NCBI GenBank assembly: GCA_003454335.1
Contig: DMKK01000211.1
Coordinates: forward strand, 1-24,498
From: Gammaproteobacteria bacterium
Lineage (GTDB): Bacteria > Pseudomonadota > Gammaproteobacteria > UBA9214
DNA: 24,498 nucleotides
Direction: 5' to 3'
The translations under genes were made by a program, and so were the position numbers. Shown piece by piece: positions 16,576 through 23,354 of this stretch (its first letter is position 1; the number at the start of each line of letters is the position of its first letter). The notes beneath the pieces are model-generated. The model saw only the letters and a program-made list of their open reading frames with translations. It was not told where the DNA came from and did not search any database.

Positions 16576-17733
16576 ATGTTTGAACTACTAGATTCATGTG
16601 GACAAAGCGCGGTAATCAAGGTGATCGGTGTTGGTGGTGGTGGCGGTAATGCGGTGCAGCATATGGTGGAAGCAAATATCGACGGTGTGGAGTTTATTTG
16701 CGCGAATACAGATTCGCAGGCGTTGAAGAACATGGCTGCACGCACCGCGCTGCAAATTGGAACTGACATCACCAAGGGGCTGGGTGCCGGTGCCAACCCG
16801 GATGTCGGGCGTCAGGCTGCCCAGGAAGACCGCGACCGGATTGCCGAGGTCATCGAGGGGTCTGACATGCTGTTTATTACCGCAGGTATGGGTGGTGGAA
16901 CCGGTACAGGTGCTGCACCGGTTGTTGCGCAGGTTGCCAAGGAGATGGGGATTCTGACGGTTGCGGTGGTTACCAAGCCATTTACCTTTGAAGGCAGCCG
17001 GCGTCTGCATGTGGCGCATAATGGTATCAAGGAGCTCAGTCAATACGTGGATTCCCTGATTACGATTCCCAACGAGAAGTTGCAGTCGGTACTCGGCAAG
17101 CAGATCAGTCTGCTGGATGCTTTCCGTTCCGCAAACGATGTGTTGCTGGGCGCGGTGCAGGGCATTGCCGAGCTGATCACCCGTCCGGGCCTGATCAATG
17201 TTGACTTCGCGGATGTCAGGACCGTGATGGCAGAAATGGGTATGGCGATGATGGGGTCCGGTACGGCCAAGGGCGAAGACCGGGCGCGCGAGGCTGCCGA
17301 AGCGGCTGTCGCCAGTCCGCTGCTGGAAGACATCGATCTGATGGGGGCCAATGGCATTCTCGTAAATGTGACGGCTGGTATGGATCTGGCCATCGGGGAG
17401 TTCGAGGAAGTGGGTAATACGGTGAAGGCATTTGCCTCCGAGAATGCCACCGTGGTTGTGGGTACGGTGATTGACGCGGATATGCGTGACGAACTGCGGG
17501 TAACTGTCGTGGCAACCGGCCTGGGTGCAGGTGAAAAGCCCATGCCCATGCCGACAGAAAAACCCTCTATCGTCCATGTCAACAAGAAGACAGGTGGTGA
17601 GGACTATGATCGTCCAACGGTGCTGCGTAACAAGAACAAGGCCGCTCAGCGTGCACAGGCAACCGGCGGTAATTCGGCGGAGGACATGGACTACCTGGAT
17701 ATCCCGGCATTCTTGCGACGCCAGGCTGACTAG
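16576..17733 (+). CDS. ftsZ: FtsZ, tubulin-like GTPase forming the Z ring
   Basis: GTP-driven polymer that forms the division ring and organises septal synthesis. It has 385 residues (E. coli 383). GTP binding is shown by IKVIGVGGGGGNAV near the N-terminus and the tubulin signature G106-G-G-T-G-T-G112. The T7 synergy loop is N208-V-D-F-A-D213, which completes the GTPase site between subunits. A variable linker follows from about residue 318. The C-terminal peptide DYLDIPAFLRRQAD is the conserved site that binds FtsA, ZipA and similar partners. The start has an excellent Shine-Dalgarno. A perfect 10-bp hairpin begins 27 bases after the stop. Confidence 0.98.
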   Translation: MFELLDSCGQSAVIKVIGVGGGGGNAVQHMVEANIDGVEFICANTDSQALKNMAARTALQIGTDITKGLGAGANPDVGRQAAQEDRDRIAEVIEGSDMLFITAGMGGGTGTGAAPVVAQVAKEMGILTVAVVTKPFTFEGSRRLHVAHNGIKELSQYVDSLITIPNEKLQSVLGKQISLLDAFRSANDVLLGAVQGIAELITRPGLINVDFADVRTVMAEMGMAMMGSGTAKGEDRAREAAEAAVASPLLEDIDLMGANGILVNVTAGMDLAIGEFEEVGNTVKAFASENATVVVGTVIDADMRDELRVTVVATGLGAGEKPMPMPTEKPSIVHVNKKTGGEDYDRPTVLRNKNKAAQRAQATGGNSAEDMDYLDIPAFLRRQAD

Positions 17734-17759
17734 GGGTCAGTGAGGCAGGGAGTAAAGAG

Positions 17760-17784
17760 ATCCTGGCTGGTGGTCAGCCAGGAT
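17760..17784 (+). terminator. Hairpin downstream of ftsZ, possible terminator or mRNA stabiliser
   Basis: Perfect 10-bp inverted repeat ATCCTGGCTG / CAGCCAGGAT with a 5-base loop GTGGT. On the + strand it is followed by GAAAAAAG, not a T run, so it is not a standard Rho-independent terminator for ftsZ. It could protect the ftsZ message from 3' exonucleases or cause partial termination before lpxC. Confidence 0.4.
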
Positions 17785-17899
17785 GAAAAAAGTACCGTCG
17801 CTGACTATTTGTATTTCTTATGGGTAGATAATTTGTATAAATAACAAAGAGAAAGTACACGCAAATTTGATCTGCTCCTATGCAGGCCCCTGGAGTGTG

Positions 17900-17908
17900 T
17901 GCTAAAGT
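17900..17908 (+). promoter_or_regulatory. Candidate extended -10 promoter of lpxC
   Basis: TGCTAAAGT matches an extended -10 (TGn plus TAAAGT, four of six to TATAAT). No good -35 lies 16-18 bases upstream, as an extended -10 allows. It would place the start point about 55 bases before lpxC. A second AT-rich candidate, TATAAA at 17836-17841, lacks a -35. The 236-bp ftsZ-lpxC gap otherwise holds only the hairpin at 17760-17784. Confidence 0.35.
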
Positions 17909-17969
17909 CACCGCGGCTTTTCTGGTACTTGTCTAGGAAAAACGGCTGTTCCAAGAGGAAAACGACGCC

Positions 17970-18881
17970 ATGATTCGACAACGTACTCTTAAAAATGTGA
18001 TACGCGCTACTGGCGTGGGTTTACACACGGGTAAAAAAATATACCTGACATTGCGACCGGCACCGGTTGATACCGGTATCGTGTTCTGCCGTGTCGACCT
18101 GGAAACGGTTGTCCAGATACAGGCACGCCCTGAAAACGTGGGTGATACACGCCTTTCAACCACTCTGGTCAACAAAGACGTCCGGATTTCCACTGTCGAG
18201 CACTTGCTGTCAGCGATGGCAGGTCTGGGTATCGACAATGCCTACATTGATCTGAGCGCGGCTGAAGTCCCGATTATGGACGGCAGTGCCGGACCTTTTG
18301 TATTCCTTATACAGTCTGCGGGTATTGAAGAGCAGAATGCACCCAAGCGTTTTATCCGGATCAAGCGGCCGGTGCAGGTGGAAGACGGGGACAAGATTGC
18401 GCGTTTCGAGCCGTTCGATGGTTTCAAGGTCGGTTTTACCATCGAATTCAACCACCCGGTTTTTAAATCCAATACCCAGCATTCCGAAATCGATTTTTCC
18501 ACGACTTCCTTTGTAAAGGAGGTCAGTCGTGCACGGACCTTTGGTTTTATGCGCGAAATCGAACAGTTGCGGGAGCGCCAGCTGGCGCTGGGTGGCAGCC
18601 TCGATAATGCCGTGGTGCTGGATGACTACAGGGTCTTGAATGAGGACGGTTTGCGCTATCGTGACGAGTTCGTGAAGCACAAGATCCTTGATGCAATTGG
18701 TGATCTCTACTTGCTTGGCCACAGCCTGATTGGTGCTTTCAGCGGCTTTAAGTCAGGGCATGCCCTGAATAATACGTTGTTGCGTGCGCTGATGGCAGAT
18801 GAAGCGGCCTGGGAAGAGGTGATATTTGATGATGCCAACGAATCTCCGATTTCGTTTTTGCAGCCAGTACCTGCCAGCTGA
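17970..18881 (+). CDS. lpxC: LpxC, UDP-3-O-acyl-N-acetylglucosamine deacetylase
   Basis: Zn-dependent cytoplasmic enzyme catalysing the committed step of lipid A synthesis. It has 303 residues (E. coli 305). Zinc ligands are His78 in STVEHL, and His237 and Asp241 in VKHKILDAIGD; Glu77 is the expected general base. MIRQRTLKNVIRATGVGLHTGKK, read in two pieces, matches the family N-terminus closely. The C-terminus ends in FLQPVPAS, which is not the strongly nonpolar AVLA-type tail recognised by FtsH in E. coli, so turnover control may differ. AGAGGA at 17954-17959 is the likely ribosome-binding site. Its own promoter is likely because of the 236-bp gap. Confidence 0.98.
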   Translation: MIRQRTLKNVIRATGVGLHTGKKIYLTLRPAPVDTGIVFCRVDLETVVQIQARPENVGDTRLSTTLVNKDVRISTVEHLLSAMAGLGIDNAYIDLSAAEVPIMDGSAGPFVFLIQSAGIEEQNAPKRFIRIKRPVQVEDGDKIARFEPFDGFKVGFTIEFNHPVFKSNTQHSEIDFSTTSFVKEVSRARTFGFMREIEQLRERQLALGGSLDNAVVLDDYRVLNEDGLRYRDEFVKHKILDAIGDLYLLGHSLIGAFSGFKSGHALNNTLLRALMADEAAWEEVIFDDANESPISFLQPVPAS

Positions 18882-18892
18882 TCTGATTTCTT

Positions 18893-18930
18893 GGCCCGCA
18901 CTTCTCGCCCCGCGGTGAGAAGTGCGGGCC
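18893..18930. terminator. Long hairpin between convergent lpxC and dciA
   Basis: Perfect 14-bp inverted repeat GGCCCGCACTTCTC / GAGAAGTGCGGGCC around a 10-base loop. It starts 12 bases after the lpxC stop and ends 33 bases before the dciA stop. It is GC-rich and very stable, but neither strand has a T run directly after it. Its location between converging genes suggests a bidirectional terminator or transcript-end protector. Confidence 0.55.
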
Positions 18931-18963
18931 AGTAGCGCTCTGATTTCCGCTGTGTCGTACCCG

Positions 18964-19401
18964 TCAGCGGGAATTCTGTCGATTGGCAAGTCTCAGTAGT
19001 GCAGTTTTCAGTCCAGGGTCCGATATAGTCTGTGCTGCCTGTTGCAATGCGGCGGCACCGGCCTTACCCGGGCGGAGTGCTGCCTGTCGGCGCGGAGGGG
19101 GAGAATCCTTCTCCGGCGGCCGAACCCGGACACGAACCTTGCGTAATTTCACGGTTTGATGATCGGATAGCTGTTTTACTAGCAGAGGCGCGTGAAATCG
19201 CAACCGGGCCGCCCAGACGGGTGAGCTGGTAGCAAGAATCAGGGTTTCGTCTCTGATGGCAAGCACCCGGCAATGATCTTTCAGGGGCGCAGGTAGCAGC
19301 TCATGCAGCAATACCTCCAGTTCCATCAGGATTTTGGCTCGGGTAAAGAGGTAGGCGTATTTACCTCCCAGCAGTTTGTTAATTTGCAAGGGATTGTTCA
19401 T
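18964..19401 (-). CDS. dciA: DciA-like DUF721 protein, predicted DnaB helicase-loading factor
   Basis: DUF721 family protein. DciA is the widespread replicative-helicase operator that acts with DnaB in bacteria lacking DnaC or DnaI, and the P. aeruginosa gene lies in the same lpxC-secA interval. The 145-residue product has a KH-like N-terminal half: LPAPLKDHCRVLAIRDETLIL leads, in two pieces, to ATSSPVWAARLRFHAPLLVKQL (about 57-78), the most family-like part. A basic middle (KLRKVRVRVRPP) and an Ala/Gln-rich, probably flexible C-terminus follow. It is the only minus-strand gene, convergent with lpxC and divergent from the M23 gene by 23 bp. No clear Shine-Dalgarno precedes its ATG. The function comes from family and synteny, not from catalytic residues. 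Confidence 0.82.
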   Translation of the reverse strand: MNNPLQINKLLGGKYAYLFTRAKILMELEVLLHELLPAPLKDHCRVLAIRDETLILATSSPVWAARLRFHAPLLVKQLSDHQTVKLRKVRVRVRPPEKDSPPPRRQAALRPGKAGAAALQQAAQTISDPGLKTALLRLANRQNSR

Positions 19402-19404
19402 AAG
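19376..19404 (+). promoter_or_regulatory. Candidate promoter of the M23 peptidase gene
   Basis: TTGTTA (19376-19381) and CATAAG (19399-19404) are 17 bases apart, each matching four of six consensus positions. The -35 is inside dciA and the -10 overlaps the dciA start codon. Weak by itself, but the 23-bp gap forces any local promoter to overlap dciA. Confidence 0.28.
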
Positions 19405-19417
19405 TTAATTGAACAGG

Positions 19418-19446
19418 TTTATATATGAACATCATACTTTTTACAA
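19418..19446 (-). promoter_or_regulatory. Candidate sigma-70 promoter of dciA
   Basis: Reading the minus strand, TTGTAA (+ coordinates 19446-19441) and TATAAA (19423-19418) are separated by 17 bases; they match the consensus at four and five of six positions. The predicted start point is about 10 bases before the dciA ATG, giving a very short leader without a Shine-Dalgarno. The -35 lies inside the first codons of the divergent M23 gene. Confidence 0.38.
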
Positions 19447-20330
19447 ATAAACGCGGACAGATTTGGAACTTTGATCTCAATCTGTTGCATTTTGGCATAT
19501 CAGCCGTCACTGGTTTGGTCGTACTGTTTGCCGTGGCTGTGTATACCGGCACCCGGATTGCCGGAGATGAGTTTAAACATGTGGCGAAATGGCAGGGCAT
19601 GGTTGAGGAGCAGCAGGCAGAGGTCTCTGAGGCGCGCCATAATGCCCAGGCAGATATTGATGCGCTGACCTTGAGAATTGGCAAGATGCAGGCGCAGATG
19701 TTGCGCCTGAATGCACTGGGTGAACGGCTTGTTGATCAGAGTGATCTGGACAAGGATGAGTTTGATTTTGATGCCGTTCCGGCTGTTGGTGGTCCCGGTG
19801 ACGCGCTGGATGTACAGTCCGTTCCCCTGGTTGAATTCCTGTCCATGCTGGATACGCTGGGCAGCGAGATGGCGGACCGGGAGCAAAAGCTGTCGGTACT
19901 GGAATCACTGTTAATGAGTCGTAGTCTGCATGCGCGTGTCATGCCTTCCGGCAAGCCGATAGCCGAGGGCTGGTTATCATCCAAATATGGCAAGCGCAAT
20001 GACCCGTTTACCGGCAAACAGGACTTCCATAAAGGTCTGGACTTTGCCGGCAAGAAAGGCAGCGAGGTCATTGCCGTGGGTGATGGTGTAGTGAGCTGGG
20101 CCGGTAAACGCACCGGCTACGGGAACCTGATCGAGGTCAACCACGGGAATGGCTACACTACTCGTTACGGGCACAACGAGAGTCACCTGGTGAAGGTTGG
20201 TGAAAAGGTCAAAAAAGGTCAACAGATTGCACTGATGGGGTCTACTGGTCGATCAACAGGCCCGCATGTGCATTTTGAAGTGTTGCAGAACGGGAAAACA
20301 GTCAATCCCTCCAAATATATTGGCAAGTAG
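19425..20330 (+). CDS. Membrane-anchored M23 (LytM) metallopeptidase
   Basis: Predicted peptidoglycan endopeptidase facing the periplasm. The 301-residue product has a short N-terminus, one hydrophobic anchor at about residues 23-43, a Gln/Glu/Ala-rich coiled-coil-like region (about 55-105), an acidic linker (DLDKDEFDFDA, about 106-116), and an M23 domain from about 185 to 298. Zinc and catalytic residues are intact: His202 and Asp206 (HKGLD), His250 (YGH), His281 and His283 (HVHFEV). It should thus be active, unlike the degenerate LytM regulators EnvC and NlpD. The same type of gene lies between dciA and secA in P. aeruginosa, so the position is conserved. The substrate bond and division role are inferred. 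Confidence 0.9.
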   Translation: MNIILFTNKRGQIWNFDLNLLHFGISAVTGLVVLFAVAVYTGTRIAGDEFKHVAKWQGMVEEQQAEVSEARHNAQADIDALTLRIGKMQAQMLRLNALGERLVDQSDLDKDEFDFDAVPAVGGPGDALDVQSVPLVEFLSMLDTLGSEMADREQKLSVLESLLMSRSLHARVMPSGKPIAEGWLSSKYGKRNDPFTGKQDFHKGLDFAGKKGSEVIAVGDGVVSWAGKRTGYGNLIEVNHGNGYTTRYGHNESHLVKVGEKVKKGQQIALMGSTGRSTGPHVHFEVLQNGKTVNPSKYIGK

Positions 20331-20394
20331 GTCGTTCTTTGCCGGCGTCCGGGGCGGCGTTCTTCCAGATTTCTCTATCCCTGTTTTAGCCTGT

Positions 20395-20456
20395 TCCGGT
20401 CTGCTAATTTGCAGGCACATGCGGTATCATGCCTGCTTTCTGCAGACCGGATTTTC
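20395..20456 (+). promoter_or_regulatory. Nested hairpin with T run in the secA leader (attenuator or terminator)
   Basis: An outer perfect 10-bp stem, TCCGGTCTGC (20395-20404) with GCAGACCGGA (20442-20451), encloses an inner 7-bp stem, GCAGGCA (20411-20417) with TGCCTGC (20430-20436). The 3' arm is followed directly by TTTTC. This is the shape of an intrinsic terminator, but it ends 16 bases before the secA ATG and just before its AAGGA. It could end the M23 transcript, attenuate readthrough into secA, or affect secA translation. Confidence 0.5.
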
Positions 20457-20467
20457 TCGAAGGATTC

Positions 20468-23161
20468 ATGGCATTTAATATATTTAGCAAGTTGATTGGC
20501 AGTCGCAATGACCGGCAGCTGAAACGCATGTCACGTGTTGTGACGCGCATTAATGAACTGGAACCGGATCTCAAGACGTTGTCCGATGCAGCGCTGCGGG
20601 CAAAGACGGATGACTTCCGGCAGCGCCTGACAGCTGGCGAGACGCTGGATGATCTGTTGCCCGAGGCCTTTGCCGTTGTGCGGGAGGCAGCCTGGCGTAC
20701 GCTGGAGATGCGTCATTTTGACGTACAGCTTATTGGCGGCATGGTGTTGCACCAGGGGAAGATCGCCGAAATGCGCACAGGTGAAGGCAAGACGCTGGTT
20801 TCCACGCTGCCTGCCTATCTGAATGCACTGTCCGGCAACGGTGTGCATATCGTTACCGTTAATGATTACCTGGCACAGCGCGATGCCGAATGGATGGGGA
20901 AGGTCCATGAATTCATGGGGTTGACGGTCGGCGTTATCGTATCCGGTCAGCCTTATGAGGAAAAGAAGCAAGCCTACGAAGCCGATATTACCTATGGCAC
21001 AAATAACGAGTTCGGCTTTGACTACCTGCGCGATAACATGGCCTTCACCGCGAATGAACGGGTGCAACGCGGGCGTAACTTTGCCATCGTGGATGAGGTT
21101 GACTCCATCCTGATTGATGAGGCGCGTACTCCACTGGTCATTTCAGGGCCGGTAGACGAACGTTCGGAACTCTATGTGACCATGAACACAATGGTTGCCG
21201 GGTTGACCCTGCAGGAAGAGGAAGACGGGCCTGGCGACTACACGCTGGAAGAAAAGCACAAGCAGATATATCTCACTGATGCGGGACACGAGCATGTCGA
21301 GGAGTTGCTGACCGGGAAAGGCTTGCTGGGCGAAGGCGAGAGTCTCTACGATGCGGCAAATCTGGGCATGATGCATCACCTCAATGCTGCCATGCGCGCC
21401 ACCCTGCTGTTTCAGAAGGACGTGGACTATATTGTGCAGGATGGCAGTGTCGTTATTGTCGATGAATTCACCGGGCGTACCATGCCGGGGCGGCGCTGGT
21501 CGGAAGGCTTGCATCAGGCGGTGGAGGCAAAAGAAGGCGTTCCCATACAGAATGAGAGCCAGACACTCGCCTCTATCACGTTCCAGAACTATTTCAGGAC
21601 CTACAATAAACTTGCCGGCATGACCGGTACGGCAGATACCGAGGCGTTTGAACTGCAGCAGATATACGGTCTGGAAGTCGTTGTTATCCCGACACATAAC
21701 CCGATGGTCAGGGATGACAAGGGTGATCTGGTCTACCTCACCATGGAGGAGAAGTTTGAGGCCATCATGGAAGATGTGCGTGATTGCCAGCAGCGTGGGC
21801 AACCGGTACTGGTGGGTACGGCGTCGGTTGATACCTCGGAATACCTGTCAAAGTTACTGAAGAAAGCCAGCATCAAGCATGCCGTGCTGAATGCCAAGCA
21901 GCATGAGAAGGAAGCACATATCGTGGCCCAGGCTGGACGGCCGGGAACAATTACCATTGCTACCAATATGGCTGGCCGCGGTACCGATATTGTGCTCGGT
22001 GGTAACCTCCAGGTTGAACTGGATTCACTTGATAATTCTGATGAAGCAACTATCAGCAAGGTCACCGGGGAGTGGCAGCAGCGCCATGACCAGGTGATAG
22101 CGGCCGGTGGCCTGCATATCGTCGGCACTGAACGGCATGAGTCGCGGCGTGTTGATAATCAGTTACGTGGACGTTCCGGTCGTCAGGGTGATGCGGGCTC
22201 CAGCCGTTTCTATTTGTCACTCAAGGATAACCTGATGCGTATTTTTGCGTCAGAGCGGGTGGCCGGCCTGATGCAAAAACTGGGCATGGAGCAAGGGGAG
22301 GCGATTGAGCATCCCTGGGTCTCCAAGGCGATTGAGAATGCCCAGCGCAAGGTTGAGCAGCACAACTACAATATGCGCAAGACGCTGCTCGAATACGACG
22401 ATGTGGCAAATGATCAGCGTACCGTTGTGTATGAACAACGTGATGAATTGATGGAAACAAATGATGTTTCCGAGACTGTGGATGCAATCCGTAATGATGT
22501 GGTTAATGCCCTGATCAGCGAATATTTGCCGCCTGGTTCACTGGATGAACAGTGGGATATAGCCGGGCTGGAAGAAGCGCTGACCAAGGAGTATGGCCAG
22601 GAGGTAGCAGTCGGAAAATGGCTTGATGAGGATGACGATCTGCATGAAGAGACCCTGCGTGACCGCATCCTTGAAACCATGATTGCTGCGTACCAGAAGA
22701 AAGAGGCGGAGACGGGGCCGGAAGTGCTGCGGCACTTTGAGAAGGCAGTGATGTTGCAGATACTCGACGGTGCCTGGAAAGAACATCTTGCAGCAATGGA
22801 TTACCTGCGGCAGGGCATAGGTCTGCGGGGATACGGGCAGAAAGATCCGAAACAGGAATACAAGAAAGAAGGCTTTGCCATGTTTTCTGACATGCTTGAG
22901 CGTATCAAGCATGAAATTATTGGTGTCTTGTCCAAGGTGCAGGTGCGTGCCGAATCCGATGTCGAGGCCGTGGAGGAGCAGCGCCGCAACAAGGCGCAGG
23001 TGAAGTATCAGCATGACAGCGCCAATTCCATGGGCGGGGATAAGGAAGGTGGTGAAGAGCACGCACCTTTCCAGCGTCAGGGGCGAAAGATCGGGCGCAA
23101 TGAACCGTGTCCCTGTGGTTCGGGCAAGAAATACAAACAGTGCCACGGCAAGCTGAGCTGA
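20468..23161 (+). CDS. secA: SecA, preprotein translocase ATPase
   Basis: Motor ATPase that drives preproteins through SecYEG. It has 897 residues (E. coli 901). Walker A is M102-R-T-G-E-G-K108-T109, at the same numbering as E. coli. Walker B is D209-E210 in DEVDSILIDEARTPL. TNMAGRGTDIVLGGNL and the RGRSGRQGDAGSSRFYLS region mark the second nucleotide-binding domain. The C-terminal zinc motif has Cys881, Cys883, Cys892 and His893 (CPCGSGKKYKQCHG), which binds SecB and phospholipid. The frame extends back to ATG 20429, but that start lies within the hairpin. ATG 20468 has AAGGA 5 bases upstream and the conserved start MAFNIFSKLIGSRNDR. No SecM-like gene precedes it. Confidence 0.98.
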   Translation: MAFNIFSKLIGSRNDRQLKRMSRVVTRINELEPDLKTLSDAALRAKTDDFRQRLTAGETLDDLLPEAFAVVREAAWRTLEMRHFDVQLIGGMVLHQGKIAEMRTGEGKTLVSTLPAYLNALSGNGVHIVTVNDYLAQRDAEWMGKVHEFMGLTVGVIVSGQPYEEKKQAYEADITYGTNNEFGFDYLRDNMAFTANERVQRGRNFAIVDEVDSILIDEARTPLVISGPVDERSELYVTMNTMVAGLTLQEEEDGPGDYTLEEKHKQIYLTDAGHEHVEELLTGKGLLGEGESLYDAANLGMMHHLNAAMRATLLFQKDVDYIVQDGSVVIVDEFTGRTMPGRRWSEGLHQAVEAKEGVPIQNESQTLASITFQNYFRTYNKLAGMTGTADTEAFELQQIYGLEVVVIPTHNPMVRDDKGDLVYLTMEEKFEAIMEDVRDCQQRGQPVLVGTASVDTSEYLSKLLKKASIKHAVLNAKQHEKEAHIVAQAGRPGTITIATNMAGRGTDIVLGGNLQVELDSLDNSDEATISKVTGEWQQRHDQVIAAGGLHIVGTERHESRRVDNQLRGRSGRQGDAGSSRFYLSLKDNLMRIFASERVAGLMQKLGMEQGEAIEHPWVSKAIENAQRKVEQHNYNMRKTLLEYDDVANDQRTVVYEQRDELMETNDVSETVDAIRNDVVNALISEYLPPGSLDEQWDIAGLEEALTKEYGQEVAVGKWLDEDDDLHEETLRDRILETMIAAYQKKEAETGPEVLRHFEKAVMLQILDGAWKEHLAAMDYLRQGIGLRGYGQKDPKQEYKKEGFAMFSDMLERIKHEIIGVLSKVQVRAESDVEAVEEQRRNKAQVKYQHDSANSMGGDKEGGEEHAPFQRQGRKIGRNEPCPCGSGKKYKQCHGKLS

Positions 23162-23173
23162 ATAGTTACCAGG

Positions 23174-23248
23174 GAATATTGGTTAATCCGTCTGATGGGT
23201 ACGTCGCGTTGCTCCTTTACCCATCCTACAGATAAACCAACAATATTC
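23174..23248. repeat. Nested palindromic element with outer inverted repeat
   Basis: The outer arms GAATATTGGTTAATC (23174-23188) and GATAAACCAACAATATTC (23231-23248) are imperfect inverted copies. They enclose a palindromic unit (23194-23229) whose own arms are GATGGGTA and TACCCATC. It lies 12 bases after secA and resembles the REP or MITE-like intergenic palindromes common in proteobacterial genomes. Confidence 0.65.
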
Positions 23249-23256
23249 ATGAGGCC

Positions 23257-23286
23257 GTAGGATGGGTAAAGCGCAGCGTACCCATC
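23257..23286. repeat. Second palindromic unit, inverted copy of the first
   Basis: GTAGGATGGGTAAA...TACCCATC is the inverse of the unit at 23194-23229. Ten bases at one end (GATGGGTACG) and fourteen at the other (TTTACCCATCCTAC) are identical; the centres differ (12 versus 6 bases). Its own arms form an 8-bp hairpin. The pair could also fold together into one long stem. Confidence 0.7.
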
Positions 23287-23304
23287 AATCCGCAGGATGT
23301 GGTG

Positions 23305-23328
23305 AATGGTTACGATGCACTAACCATT
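23305..23328 (+). terminator. AT-rich hairpin between the repeats and argJ
   Basis: Perfect 8-bp stem AATGGTTA / TAACCATT with the loop CGATGCAC, followed by TTGTCC. The T run is short and the stem AT-rich, so termination would be weak. It may be part of the repeat element rather than a separate signal. Confidence 0.3.
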
Positions 23329-23354
23329 TTGTCCTCCAGTTACCGCAATAAATC

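Noticed and set aside
15606..16796. Long minus-strand ORF (396 codons) opposite ftsA and the ftsZ start
   Set aside because: It is antisense to clear ftsA and ftsZ coding sequence, has the His/Gln/Thr-rich composition of shadow frames, and matches no family I recognise.
16594..17577. Long minus-strand ORF (327 codons) opposite ftsZ
   Set aside because: Shadow of the highly conserved ftsZ frame, with no recognisable domain or separate initiation signal.
20429..20467. In-frame 13-residue N-terminal extension of SecA
   Set aside because: Its ATG lies in the hairpin arm without a Shine-Dalgarno, whereas ATG 20468 has AAGGA and the conserved SecA N-terminus.
23174..23286. Repeats between secA and argJ considered as a CRISPR array
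   Set aside because: There are only two copies, inverted relative to each other and palindromic, without regular spacers or cas genes.
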